Assembly (NCBI RefSeq): GCF_006265175.1
Contig: NZ_VDCQ01000057.1
Location: 1 to 64,000, forward strand
DNA length: 64,000 bases
Reading direction: 5' to 3'
DNA from: Paenibacillus hemerocallicola
Lineage (GTDB): Bacteria; Bacillota; Bacilli; Paenibacillales; NBRC-103111
The notes below the pieces were generated by a model. That model made no database searches. It saw nothing but the letters and a program-made list of their open reading frames with translations, and was not told the origin of the DNA. Below, piece after piece: positions 30,429 to 38,465 of the stretch. The first letter of the stretch is position 1. Each line of letters begins with the position of its first letter. The position numbers were made by a program, and so were the translations under genes.

Positions 30429-32960
30429 TTAATCCTTCATTCGGTTCGGAAATTCGAATACGACTTGGGTTCCCTCGCCGGGTTGAGAATTCAGACGAAC
30501 GGTGCCGCCCAGCTTGTCGACCTCGTCCTTGACCGCCGCCAATCCTACCCCGCGTCCGGCCAGCTCGTTCGTTTCGACCGCCGTGGAGAAGCCGGGGGAA
30601 AACAAAAGCTCCAGAAGCCGTTCCGCTTCGGCCTCGTCGGCTTCCCTTTTCTGCAGCAAACCGCGTTCCGCCGCGAGCAGCCGTATGCGTTCCATGTCTA
30701 TGCCCCGTCCGTCATCCGAAATCATGAGCGTAAATGCCCCTTCCCCGGCTTCGGCCGAAATCGCGATCGTCCCCTCCCAGTCCTTGCCTTGCTCCAACCG
30801 ATCCTCCGGCGGCTCGATTCCGTGAACGGCGATGTTCCGGAATACGTGAACGAGCGATTTGGCGAATCCGGCAAACCGTTCGGGGTCCACACGGACACGG
30901 TCTACGCCTTCCATCGTTACACGAACCGATTTGCCGGCACGTTCGGCTAACTTCGCCATGTAGGCGGGGTACGTCTTCAACAGATGACGGACCGGCTTCA
31001 GACGCCATTGCCGGAACTCGTCCAATAGCCCGTTGTCGTCATTGACGCCCGGCAACACCGTTTCCAGCTTCGCTTCGAGCCTCTTCCATGCGGAGGCGTC
31101 GATTTCGATCCGGTTTTCCGCGGATTGGCGCAGGAACGACTCGCCGATCACGCTTTGCAGCACTGCAACGTCTTCCTCGATCCAGCGCTCGAACGGGAGC
31201 GACAGCAGCCAATGCTCCAATGCCCCGTCCCTTTCCGTCTGTGCGCGCATTTTCTCATTCAGCCGGTCTTCCAGCTGGTGCAGATGGGCGGGCGCCTTCA
31301 GCAAGCTGAGCAGGGACAAGTTGCCTTTCAACGTATGGACCCTTTTCGCAACGGCCGAGAGCTTGGTTTTCGCCGATTGCTCGCTTCCGGCAATTTCGGG
31401 CAGCTCGTTCCGATAGAAGGATTCGTAATCTCTTATGATCTCCGCATAGTCATCCGAATGCGTCACGACTTGAACGACCATGCGCAGCGTCTGTCTCTCG
31501 CGGTTCATCTGCCGCTCCAGCACGCGTTTCTCGGTAATATCCGAAAGGATGACCATGATCGTTCCGCCGGTCTCGATCGGCTTATACTCCAGCCTAACCG
31601 TTCGTTCCCCGATCGCCGCTTCCTCCGGCAGCAGCGAGAACAGAACCTCCCGCTTGAACGCCTCGCGCTCGGCGAAATAATCGGCAAAGATCGACTCGAG
31701 CAGGCTCCGTTCCGATTCCTCCTGCGGATACAGCAAGCTCGGGAAAAACTGTCCGCCCACTTCGCAGCCGAACAGACGCGTGCATTCGATACTGTACTGC
31801 TCGCCGATACGCAAGTCGTTCCCGACAGTCATAAAGCCTTGACTCGCATTATCGAGCAAATTGCGTATGGCTGCCGTCCGTTCCTTGACCGTCTGCTCCA
31901 GCGACTGATTCCACCGCATAATTTGCCGGATCGCCGTCAATATTTCCGCCTCGGCTTCCAATATATGCTTCGGGATGTCCACCGCGTCTTGGCCGGAGGC
32001 GACTTGCTCCAGCGTGCGGGTAAAATGCCTAAGCGGCACAATGATTCTTCTCCGCAATAAATAGACAACCAGAACGACCAGCAGGAGCATAATGCCGAGC
32101 GCGTAGTAGCTGAGCTTCTCCCACCCTTGCGCAGCCCGGGTCGTAGATTCCGAAGGACTGGCCGTATAGACGATGCCGATCGGATTGCCCGCCAAATCCG
32201 CAAAGGGAGCTGCATCCTCCGCGTAAAACAACCCTTCCCGCTTCGCCAGGCGGAAGACATCTTTCGTGCCGGTCTCCAGCATGGAAGCGTACGCCTTCAA
32301 CTCCGCCTCGGCGATATCTTCGGACGACGCCAGAAATTGCCCCGACCGCAAGTATAAGCCTACCTCCGCTTGCAGCGTGTCGCCGATATCCTTCATCAGC
32401 TCGCGGTTCAGCAACCGCCCCGTAATCAATAGTCCGACCGGCTCCTCCTGCCCTTGGTCGCCGGTGACCGGGGCGACGGCGATCAGCGCCGCTCCTTTCG
32501 ACGTATCCACTACGCCGGTAAATTCTTTTTCTATGCGGAATCGCTCCAATATAACCGGATATTGCAGCCTATCCGTAAATTGCCGAATATCCCCCGCTTG
32601 TACGATAATATGGCCGGATACATCGGTTTGCGCCACAAAGTCGACGTTCGGCACTACCTCCGGCATGACGTTAATGTTCGTAATCAGCCAGTTCATATCG
32701 CGCTTCAGCATAGCTTGGCGGTTGTCTTCCCAGTAACCGTTCGAAATCGTCACGCCCAATATCGATTCGCCGATGCCCTCGATCATTTTTTGCGCGGAGC
32801 GATTGGCGATCGCCGTCTTCTCCCGCTCGATATTGGTCAGCTCGTCCATCATGTGGGTGTAGAAGTAGTAGATGAGCAGAAGCATGGGCACTACGACCAG
32901 CAGCGCGATCCATACGAGCATTTCCGATGTCAGCGAACGCGGTTTGGTTGCTCTGGCCAT
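30429..32960 (-). CDS. Membrane sensor kinase of CheA type (CHASE4-like sensor, HAMP, PAS, Hpt, HATPase)
   Basis: 843 residues from the ATG at 32958-32960. TM1 is about 14-33, an extracytoplasmic sensor about 34-283 resembles CHASE4 (SNGYWEDNRQAM...DMNWLITN), and TM2 is about 284-302. A HAMP-like stretch follows, then a PAS-like region (about 361-480). An Hpt-like segment carries H542 in VHTLKGN, and a CheA-type ATPase has FRNIAVHGIEPPEDR (N709), DDGRGID (749-755), LLFSPGFST and AGRGVGLAAV. No dimerisation H-box and no CheW-binding P5 domain are present. It thus fuses receptor and CheA functions. The gene follows spoIIE and leads a CheX-CheY operon. Function unknown. Confidence 0.85.
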   Translation of the reverse strand: MARATKPRSLTSEMLVWIALLVVVPMLLLIYYFYTHMMDELTNIEREKTAIANRSAQKMIEGIGESILGVTISNGYWEDNRQAMLKRDMNWLITNINVMPEVVPNVDFVAQTDVSGHIIVQAGDIRQFTDRLQYPVILERFRIEKEFTGVVDTSKGAALIAVAPVTGDQGQEEPVGLLITGRLLNRELMKDIGDTLQAEVGLYLRSGQFLASSEDIAEAELKAYASMLETGTKDVFRLAKREGLFYAEDAAPFADLAGNPIGIVYTASPSESTTRAAQGWEKLSYYALGIMLLLVVLVVYLLRRRIIVPLRHFTRTLEQVASGQDAVDIPKHILEAEAEILTAIRQIMRWNQSLEQTVKERTAAIRNLLDNASQGFMTVGNDLRIGEQYSIECTRLFGCEVGGQFFPSLLYPQEESERSLLESIFADYFAEREAFKREVLFSLLPEEAAIGERTVRLEYKPIETGGTIMVILSDITEKRVLERQMNRERQTLRMVVQVVTHSDDYAEIIRDYESFYRNELPEIAGSEQSAKTKLSAVAKRVHTLKGNLSLLSLLKAPAHLHQLEDRLNEKMRAQTERDGALEHWLLSLPFERWIEEDVAVLQSVIGESFLRQSAENRIEIDASAWKRLEAKLETVLPGVNDDNGLLDEFRQWRLKPVRHLLKTYPAYMAKLAERAGKSVRVTMEGVDRVRVDPERFAGFAKSLVHVFRNIAVHGIEPPEDRLEQGKDWEGTIAISAEAGEGAFTLMISDDGRGIDMERIRLLAAERGLLQKREADEAEAERLLELLFSPGFSTAVETNELAGRGVGLAAVKDEVDKLGGTVRLNSQPGEGTQVVFEFPNRMKD

Positions 32961-32991
32961 ATAGTAAAAAGTCCCACCCGTCCTAACGCGA

Positions 32992-33019
32992 TGTATATGT
33001 ATTCTACGGGCCGGTACAA
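32992..33019 (-). promoter_or_regulatory. Candidate promoter of the CheA-like module
   Basis: TTGTAC (33014-33019), 16-bp spacer, TATACA (32992-32997), directly after the spoIIE terminator. Moderate match to sigma-A; a sporulation sigma cannot be excluded. Confidence 0.4.
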
Positions 33020-33033
33020 ATCCCTTCCGCACA

Positions 33034-33058
33034 ACAAAAAACCCGGAATATCCGGGTT
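33034..33058 (-). terminator. spoIIE terminator
   Basis: AACCCGG/CCGGGTT stem (33052-33058 with 33040-33046), 5-nt loop, then six T residues on the minus strand. Confidence 0.85.
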
Positions 33059-33118
33059 GAACGTTGATTGGCCTATTCGCTTCACTTAACGGGAGCACCG
33101 GCCGGATCCGACCGGCTG

Positions 33119-35611
33119 TCAACTGACCGTTCTCGGCCGTTCCACTTTGGTCACCCCCTGCCAGCGGAATGTAGCCCATTCCGGCTTGTATTTTTCGACC
33201 CGGGCGACGACGACGGTCATGTCGTCCATAATTTCGCCCTGATGGTAGCGTACGATCGTCTCCAGCAGGCAATCGGCGAAAACTTGCGGCTCCTCCTCGT
33301 CGATTCCTTGTATAATCCGTTTCATCCACATCTCCTTATTGACGGCCGGCCCCGGCGCGTCAAAGATGCCGTCCGTCATCATGATCAGCGTATCGCCGGG
33401 CATCAGTTGCATCGAAATGAGATCCACATCGATGTCCTGCAAAATGCCGATCGGCAGGTTGTTTGCCGAAATCTGGATCACTTCCGTTCCCCTCTTGATG
33501 TAGCTCGGCGTCGAGCCTATTTTCATAAAGGTCGTTTTCGCGCTGTACTGGTCGATTAGCGCAACGTCGACGGTGGCGAACATCTCGTCGGAAGAACGGA
33601 GCATCAATACCGAATTGACCGACTTGATCGCCAGCTTCTCATCCATGCCCGATTGCAGCAGCTGCTGCAAAATCGACAGCGCCGCGCTGCTCTCCGCACG
33701 CGCCCGTTCCCCGTTGCCCATCCCGTCGCTGAGCGCGACCGCGAATTTTCCATTCCCCAGCTCCACCGTACTGAAGCTGTCCCCCGACAATAAATCGCCC
33801 CCCTTGGCCGCGCAAGCGACGCCGGTTTCCACCTCGAACTCCTTGGCCGAGCAAAACAACACCGTAGCGTAGCCGTCTCCCCGGCTCGACACCTCCTCGT
33901 TTCGCACCGCGATGTTCTCCCCCAAGATGTCGGATAAGAGCGGCGCAATAATTTTCCGGCATTCATCGAATCCTTTCGTGTATTGGTGAATAATCTCGAT
34001 CTCGACATTGCCTTCGTCCAGGCTAATAATGTCGATGCTGTGAATGGACAGCCCCAGGTCCTCCAGAGCGGAACGAATTTGCTCCTCCTGCAAAAACAAC
34101 GCGTGTCCTTCCCGTTTGATTTCTTTCGCCAGGTCCTCCATCACCTGCGATACGCCCGTCAGCTGTTCCGCCACGAGCTGGCGGCTCTCCTGGATTTGCC
34201 GCTTCCAATGCAAATCGTGCTTGAACAGCCCATACTGCTGCTTCATTACGACAAGCACCTGGTCGGTCCGAACGCACACCTGCTTCCATTCGCCCGGAAT
34301 ATCCCTTTTCGCGAACGTTTCGCGGGCATCGATTTCGCTCATCATCTCGGTCATATATTTATAAGTTTGATAAAACTTGTCGTCCCAGCACTGCTTTCGC
34401 TTCCAGCACATGGCGCACGTTTCCGAGGCGACGGAGTTCATGAAATGCTCGACCTCCTTTTCCTTGGCCGCGCTTTCATCCATATGCGTAAGCTGCTTGA
34501 AGCTGCGGGACAGTTGACGGAATACTTCGGAGAACTGCTGAACCCGGCCGGCCGTAATATCCCGGACCCGCTTGGCATAATCGTGCTGGGACTTCATATT
34601 TTCCTGCGTGCCCGGGACGTATTTGGCGATCGTTTGTATGAAGCTCCGGGGCGTGAGCAGGAAAAGGAGAACTGCCGCCACCGATTCCCACGTCGAGCTC
34701 ATTACCTCCGTCTGACTGCCGATATAAATGGACAAGATGGAGGAGCCGAGCAGCATGCCGAACGCTACCGCCATCCGGTTCGCTTCCTTCAGCAAGCCGG
34801 CCAGCATGCCGGAGAAGGCGAGCAGACTCATCTGATAGATTGCGTTCACGTCGGCCAAGCTCAGGATGAGACCGGTAATGACGCCTACGGACGCTCCCAA
34901 AGGAGCTCCGCCTACAAGGGCGAACATCAGGATCAAATATCTCGACAGCACGTGCTCCAGCGACACCGATTGAATAATCCAACCTACCGTCCCGGTCATG
35001 ACCGAACCAAGCAATATGATGAGACAAATGATTTCTTCATTTTTCAAATAATAGCTTTTTCGCGTCAGCGTAAATACGGGGAGCGCCTGTATGAATATGA
35101 GCGTGAGCACGAAGCTCAGAGCGGCTTCGACCGCCGTCAGCATCAGCGTGTACCAGGTTAGCTCGGAGGCGACGAGGCATCCGAACAGTTGGACCGTAAA
35201 GGCGGAGGTAAATACGATAATCGGTGCATACGACAGATCCGCCCGCTCATATTTTTCCAGCCCCTTCTGAATGAGCAGAAACACCAGCATCTCCGTTAAA
35301 ATGTAACCGGTCTTGATTTCGAGCGCGAACAGGCTGCCGAGCAGAAGAGAAAGGCCCACCCACCGCGTCAAATCTTTCCGCACGAAGTAGACCACGGCGA
35401 AATACGCGATTGCAAAGGGAGCCAACTGCTCCAGAATCATCGCCCTGCCTAGCAGGAAAGCCATTGCGACAAGCACGAATGCCCATTTCTTGGCGATCAC
35501 CGACTGGACGAACCGGTTTTCCATCAGCGTGCGCTTGCTGCCGGCTTTAGCCTTCTGCATCATTCCGCTCAAAGGTGCGGACTTCAAATCGAGAACGTTC
35601 CACTTTTGCAT
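33119..35611 (-). CDS. spoIIE: Stage II sporulation protein E (PP2C phosphatase)
   Basis: Membrane phosphatase that dephosphorylates SpoIIAA to release sigma-F in the forespore and binds FtsZ at the polar septum. 830 residues. The N-terminal part (about 40-330) is a bundle of about ten membrane spans, the middle region carries coiled coil with a CAMCWKRKQCW cysteine pair, and the C-terminal PP2C domain has KGGDLLSGDSFS, LSDGMGNG and MTDGIFD metal ligands. The ATG at 35609-35611 (AAGGTGGTG upstream) is chosen; the open frame continues 315 nt upstream into non-coding DNA. Confidence 0.96.
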   Translation of the reverse strand: MQKWNVLDLKSAPLSGMMQKAKAGSKRTLMENRFVQSVIAKKWAFVLVAMAFLLGRAMILEQLAPFAIAYFAVVYFVRKDLTRWVGLSLLLGSLFALEIKTGYILTEMLVFLLIQKGLEKYERADLSYAPIIVFTSAFTVQLFGCLVASELTWYTLMLTAVEAALSFVLTLIFIQALPVFTLTRKSYYLKNEEIICLIILLGSVMTGTVGWIIQSVSLEHVLSRYLILMFALVGGAPLGASVGVITGLILSLADVNAIYQMSLLAFSGMLAGLLKEANRMAVAFGMLLGSSILSIYIGSQTEVMSSTWESVAAVLLFLLTPRSFIQTIAKYVPGTQENMKSQHDYAKRVRDITAGRVQQFSEVFRQLSRSFKQLTHMDESAAKEKEVEHFMNSVASETCAMCWKRKQCWDDKFYQTYKYMTEMMSEIDARETFAKRDIPGEWKQVCVRTDQVLVVMKQQYGLFKHDLHWKRQIQESRQLVAEQLTGVSQVMEDLAKEIKREGHALFLQEEQIRSALEDLGLSIHSIDIISLDEGNVEIEIIHQYTKGFDECRKIIAPLLSDILGENIAVRNEEVSSRGDGYATVLFCSAKEFEVETGVACAAKGGDLLSGDSFSTVELGNGKFAVALSDGMGNGERARAESSAALSILQQLLQSGMDEKLAIKSVNSVLMLRSSDEMFATVDVALIDQYSAKTTFMKIGSTPSYIKRGTEVIQISANNLPIGILQDIDVDLISMQLMPGDTLIMMTDGIFDAPGPAVNKEMWMKRIIQGIDEEEPQVFADCLLETIVRYHQGEIMDDMTVVVARVEKYKPEWATFRWQGVTKVERPRTVS

Positions 35612-35650
35612 CTTACGGGACACCACCTTATTCGTTTTCGTGTGTTCCCT

Positions 35651-35716
35651 ATTATAAAAACAATCTAGTATAAAGTTTGTCACAATGAGTTGATAGACTG
35701 AAAGAATTTTCCGACA
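35651..35716 (-). promoter_or_regulatory. spoIIE promoter with 21-bp spacing and Spo0A-box-like sites
   Basis: -10 TATAAT (35651-35656) and a -35-like GTGACA (35678-35683) are separated by 21 bp, the abnormal spacing known for the Spo0A-activated B. subtilis spoIIE promoter. A near-consensus 0A box, TGTCGGA (35710-35716), lies upstream and TGACAAA overlaps the -35-like element. Spo0A control is inferred. Confidence 0.6.
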
Positions 35717-35744
35717 AAAAAAGCCGGGGCGCGCGGTGCCCCGG
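35716..35744 (-). terminator. Second terminator between tRNA-Met and spoIIE
   Basis: CCGGGGC/GCCCCGG 7-bp stem (35738-35744 with 35724-35730) followed by seven T residues on the minus strand. Confidence 0.8.
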
Positions 35745-35909
35745 ATGCGTTGGTACGCTTGCGCTCCCGACGTTTCCGAAAAACGGCTGCGCCGCCCCGC
35801 TTGTCTTTTCTTCGGACGCAAAATAGCAAACCGGGCTCTCTTCCTAGTAAAACAGTGTCGATTCCGTAGCCGTCGGGGAAGCGGTCCGACAAAAGCAGTG
35901 GGAAAAAGG
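35745..35909 (-). other. Interval between two same-strand terminators (possible small RNA)
   Basis: No gene is visible in these 165 nt. It is bounded by two minus-strand terminators. A possible extended -10 (TGCTATTTT, near 35807-35815) could start an RNA of about 100 nt ending at 35716, but its -35 is poor. The would-be RNA is GC-rich with local hairpins. Confidence 0.3.
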
Positions 35910-35941
35910 AAAAAAGCCCCGGACACGCCGTAACGTGTCGG
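35910..35941 (-). terminator. tRNA-Met terminator
   Basis: GACACG/CGTGTC stem (35934-35939 with 35922-35927), followed by GGGGC and six T residues on the minus strand, 18 nt after the tRNA 3' end. Confidence 0.7.
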
Positions 35942-35958
35942 AACTTTTGTCGGTTGAA

Positions 35959-36032
35959 TAGCGGCAGAGGGGATCGAACCCCCGACCTCACGGGTATGAA
36001 CCGTACGCTCTAGCCAGCTGAGCTACGCCGCC
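35959..36032 (-). tRNA. tRNA-Met (CAT), elongator type
   Basis: A 74-nt cloverleaf reads on the minus strand: acceptor GGCGGCG pairs with TGCCGCT (G-U at the ends), D-arm GCTCAGCTGGCTAGAGC, anticodon loop with CAT, and T-arm GTTCGAT with five paired bases. Discriminator A; CCA is not encoded. The first acceptor pair is G1-U72 rather than the unpaired C1 of initiators, so it is the elongator. In B. subtilis a tRNA-Met gene occupies the same place between yabR and spoIIE. Confidence 0.95.
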
Positions 36033-36045
36033 ATAACAATTCGAA

Positions 36046-36074
36046 AGTATATACCAGAACCGGATCGTTGTCAA
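36046..36074 (-). promoter_or_regulatory. tRNA-Met promoter
   Basis: TTGACA (36069-36074), 17-bp spacer, TATACT (36046-36051): near-perfect sigma-A promoter a few bases upstream of the tRNA. Confidence 0.85.
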
Positions 36075-36140
36075 CTTCGGACCCGGGATGCATCCGCACG
36101 GGACACCATGGCTTCCTGCCGTACCGGGACGCCGAAAGCC

Positions 36141-36175
36141 AAAAACGCCGACTGCCCTATACGGACGGCCGGCGT
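36141..36175 (-). terminator. yabR terminator
   Basis: ACGCCG/CGGCGT stem (36170-36175 with 36145-36150), loop of 19 nt, then five T residues on the minus strand. Confidence 0.6.
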
Positions 36176-36207
36176 ACCATTCATGTTGTTACGGGCTGGC
36201 TGCACGC

Positions 36208-36681
36208 TTACACCCTGCGCGCGCCTCTTCCGCCCCGCTTGCCCTCGGTGTTTTTCTTCAAAGACGAGATGCGTTCCTCGCTGTCCTTCAGGAAGCGCGA
36301 CATCTTGTCCTCGAACGTAAGTCGGTTGGCGGTAGGTTTAAAGGGGCGACCACCACGGTCATTTCGGCCTCCGCGATCTTCGCGGTCCCGGTTGAATCCA
36401 CGTTCAGGACGTTCAGGACGCTGCTGCTGCTGCTCTCCGGGCGGCTTGTCGACGGCTTGGCGAATGGACAGACCGATCTTGCCGTCTTTGTCCACATTGA
36501 TTACCTTCACCAAAACTTTGTCTTCCAGCTTCAGATGATCATTAACGTCCTTCACATAATTGTCGGCAATTTCGGAGATGTGTACGAGACCGGTCACGCC
36601 TGCTGACAGCTCCACGAAAGCCCCGAAATGAGTAATGCCTGTCACCTTGCCTTCCAACTTGGTGCCCACTTCAATTGCCAT
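36208..36681 (-). CDS. yabR: S1 RNA-binding domain protein YabR
   Basis: 157 residues. The first 72 form one S1 domain (GTKLEGKVTGITHFGAFVEL, VHISEIAD, VLVKVINVDKDGKIGLSIRQ). The rest is a low-complexity, Arg/Gly/Asp-rich tail (QQQQRPERPERGFNRDRED, GGRNDRGG) ending in a basic stretch, likely an RNA-contact tail. Probably a ribosome- or mRNA-binding protein; the exact role is not known. It has its own promoter and a long structured leader. Confidence 0.9.
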   Translation of the reverse strand: MAIEVGTKLEGKVTGITHFGAFVELSAGVTGLVHISEIADNYVKDVNDHLKLEDKVLVKVINVDKDGKIGLSIRQAVDKPPGEQQQQRPERPERGFNRDREDRGGRNDRGGRPFKPTANRLTFEDKMSRFLKDSEERISSLKKNTEGKRGGRGARRV

Positions 36682-36849
36682 AGAATGAAACGTTCCTCCC
36701 TAAAATATGTTGGAAATAATCTCTCATACCTATCCATACGCAATTCTCGCAACTTTTGCGACGGTTCGGGCCAAAAAAGTTGCACCAACAGGCAGGCGAT
36801 GTGAGGATCGGATATGGAGATTATACAAGATCGACGACATAAAGGTCAA
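36682..36849 (-). promoter_or_regulatory. yabR promoter and structured 5' leader
   Basis: Promoter TTGACC (36844-36849), 18-bp spacer, TATAAT (36820-36825). The leader of about 130 nt contains a perfect 9-bp stem GCAACTTTT/AAAAGTTGC (36775-36783 with 36749-36757). Outer segments near 36811-36820 and 36720-36735 could also pair. GGGAGG lies close to the yabR ATG. No known riboswitch class recognised. Confidence 0.6.
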
Positions 36850-36862
36850 TAAGGACGTGGGC

Positions 36863-37207
36863 TCACGGAGATTTGGGGGTATAGAACAACGTCTCTCCGG
36901 GTTTCGAATAGTGATACTCTTTGCGGATCTTCTGCAGTATATATTCGGGATCGTTCAGCCGCTCGATTTCTTTCTTGTATGCCTCATGCAATTGGACGGT
37001 TTCGATGCGCTTCTGATCCAGCTCCTCGACTTGCGCCGCCTTGACTCCGAGACGTCCTTGCTGATTCCATAAAATGAGAGCCGCCCAAGTCATAAAACCG
37101 ACCATCGCAAATGCGAGCAGCCGAATGCGGCGGCGAGCGCCTTTATTCGATTGTTCCGGCTTACCGGCTTTTTTCGCTTCGCGCATTGCTTTAACGGTTC
37201 CTCCCAT
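36863..37207 (-). CDS. divIC: Cell-division protein DivIC (FtsB-like)
   Basis: 114-residue bitopic septum protein. It has a basic cytoplasmic head (about 1-28), one membrane span (about 29-46, LLAFAMVGFMTWAALIL) and an external coiled coil (about 50-85) followed by the conserved tail DPEYILQKIRKEYHYSKPGE. In B. subtilis it works with DivIB and FtsL. Two starts are possible: the ATG at 37207, or an ATG seven codons later with GGAGG at 13 nt. Lies 10 nt after yabQ. Confidence 0.92.
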   Translation of the reverse strand: MGGTVKAMREAKKAGKPEQSNKGARRRIRLLAFAMVGFMTWAALILWNQQGRLGVKAAQVEELDQKRIETVQLHEAYKKEIERLNDPEYILQKIRKEYHYSKPGETLFYTPKSP

Positions 37208-37217
37208 TCCGGTATGT

Positions 37218-37808
37218 TTATCCGTTTCTGCGAAACAACCGTTTGATGGCTTGTACCCATTTGCCGGACAGTCCGGTGAAGCGATTCCACCAGTCCGGGT
37301 TGCGAAGCCGCTTCCTTAACGGTTTCATGATCAATCGCCCCAAAAGTAGGAACGGATACATCAATTGTAACATAATTTTACCGATGAAAATAGTGAGCGC
37401 CCATAAAAATCCGAACAGTATGATAAGGAGTCGGTACAAAAGCAGGACCGGCTTAATAATAACGTACTCGACCGTTCTCCCGAGAAAGCGGATCAGCGCA
37501 AGGACAAGACGGATGCATAGCTGGACGAGACGGATCGTCAACCGGCTGGCCAGCCGGAAATACAGCCATACGCCGAGCAGCAGGCCCAGGAACACGTACA
37601 CGCGGACTTGTCCGTCATTGCTGTACAATAGCGCGCGAAACACAAAAAGGGTGGCGACCATCCAATAGCCGATGTCGAGCAGCGGAACGAGCCAGCGGGG
37701 GGGCCGCAGCTGTCCGGATAAGACGCGGTAGACGTCGAACAGCGCTCCCATGAATGCGCCGCTGCCCGCCATGACGGATAAGGTGAGAAATTGGATTTGC
37801 AGGCTCAC
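37218..37808 (-). CDS. yabQ: Spore cortex biosynthesis protein YabQ
   Basis: 196-residue integral membrane protein with about five hydrophobic segments between residues 5 and 160 and a basic C-terminus. The N-terminal LQIQFLTLSVMAGSGAFMGALFDVYRV is the YabQ signature. In B. subtilis yabQ is expressed under sigma-E in the mother cell and needed for cortex formation. It overlaps yabP by four bases (ATGA). Confidence 0.92.
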   Translation of the reverse strand: MSLQIQFLTLSVMAGSGAFMGALFDVYRVLSGQLRPPRWLVPLLDIGYWMVATLFVFRALLYSNDGQVRVYVFLGLLLGVWLYFRLASRLTIRLVQLCIRLVLALIRFLGRTVEYVIIKPVLLLYRLLIILFGFLWALTIFIGKIMLQLMYPFLLLGRLIMKPLRKRLRNPDWWNRFTGLSGKWVQAIKRLFRRNG

Positions 37809-38086
37809 TTGAACAACTTCCCTAGAAACCCTTTGGATTTCTCGTGCGCGCTCGAATCCAGGTATGTGAGGCCGTGCACCATCCCTTCAATCGCCACGAG
37901 GCCTTGCTCCAGGTTCAAGTTTTTAATATGTAAATTTTGCCCTTTGATAGCCAGGAACCCGCATTCCGTCTCGAGCAGAAATTCCTCGCTGTCGAAGCTT
38001 TCCACGTTGAGCACGCCGGAAATTTCGAGCAGCTTGCGATTGAGCATCTTCACTTCCTGACGTTTTTGTTTGACCGGATCGATCAT
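37805..38086 (-). CDS. yabP: Sporulation protein YabP
   Basis: 93-residue protein of the YabP/YqfC family: NRKLLEISGVLNVESFDSEEFLLET, then GFLAIKGQNLHIKNLNLEQG. GAGGGAGGGG precedes the ATG. Forms the yabP-yabQ pair of the sigma-E regulon in B. subtilis. A CATAATCT element about 35 nt upstream resembles a sigma-E -10, but I find no convincing -35. Confidence 0.92.
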   Translation of the reverse strand: MIDPVKQKRQEVKMLNRKLLEISGVLNVESFDSEEFLLETECGFLAIKGQNLHIKNLNLEQGLVAIEGMVHGLTYLDSSAHEKSKGFLGKLFK

Positions 38087-38167
38087 GGCATGTACCCCTC
38101 CCTCTTACGACTAGATTATGGGAGGGGGGCTCGTTTTAGAACAAAAACCTGGAAGTCCCGTACAAAG

Positions 38168-38192
38168 ACGAAAACCGGCCCTATTGGCCGGT
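38168..38192 (-). terminator. Terminator after rqcP
   Basis: ACCGGCC/GGCCGGT stem (38186-38192 with 38174-38180), 5-nt loop, TTTT on the minus strand. Isolates yabP-yabQ from the HU-rqcP transcript. Confidence 0.7.
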
Positions 38193-38204
38193 CTCTGCAT
38201 GCGG

Positions 38205-38465
38205 TTATTCCGCATTCGATTCTTCCTTCAACACCGTATACATCTCGCCCGCTTCTTCCTTCCGGGTCGTTTCGGCGATCCTCTCCACGCGAACGGTCAC
38301 GCTTTTCTGACCGAACCGGATAACTAGCTCGTCCCCGGTCTTCACGGTGCTGCTCGCTTTCGCTTCCCTTCCGTTGATCCAGATCCGACCTTGATCGGAT
38401 ACGTCCTTGGCGACCGTACGTCGCTTGATGAGCCTGGATACTTTCAGAAACTTGTCGAGACGCAT
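38205..38465 (-). CDS. rqcP: S4-domain ribosome quality-control protein RqcP (YabO)
   Basis: 86-residue protein consisting of an S4 RNA-binding domain (MRLDKFLKVSRLIKRRTVAKDV, then GRIWINGREAKASSTVKTGDEL) and a short acidic tail. In B. subtilis RqcP acts with RqcH on stalled 50S subunits to add C-terminal alanine tails. Its ATG overlaps the HU stop by one base (TAATG), so translation is probably coupled. Confidence 0.92.
   Translation of the reverse strand: MRLDKFLKVSRLIKRRTVAKDVSDQGRIWINGREAKASSTVKTGDELVIRFGQKSVTVRVERIAETTRKEEAGEMYTVLKEESNAE

Noticed and set aside
32961-33329. 123-codon N-terminal extension of the CheA-like kinase
   Set aside because: Runs through the spoIIE terminator and the end of spoIIE; the ATG at 32958-32960 gives a proper membrane-anchor start.
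35612-35926. 105-codon N-terminal extension of SpoIIE
   Set aside because: Covers the spoIIE promoter and a terminator; the family start is at 35611.
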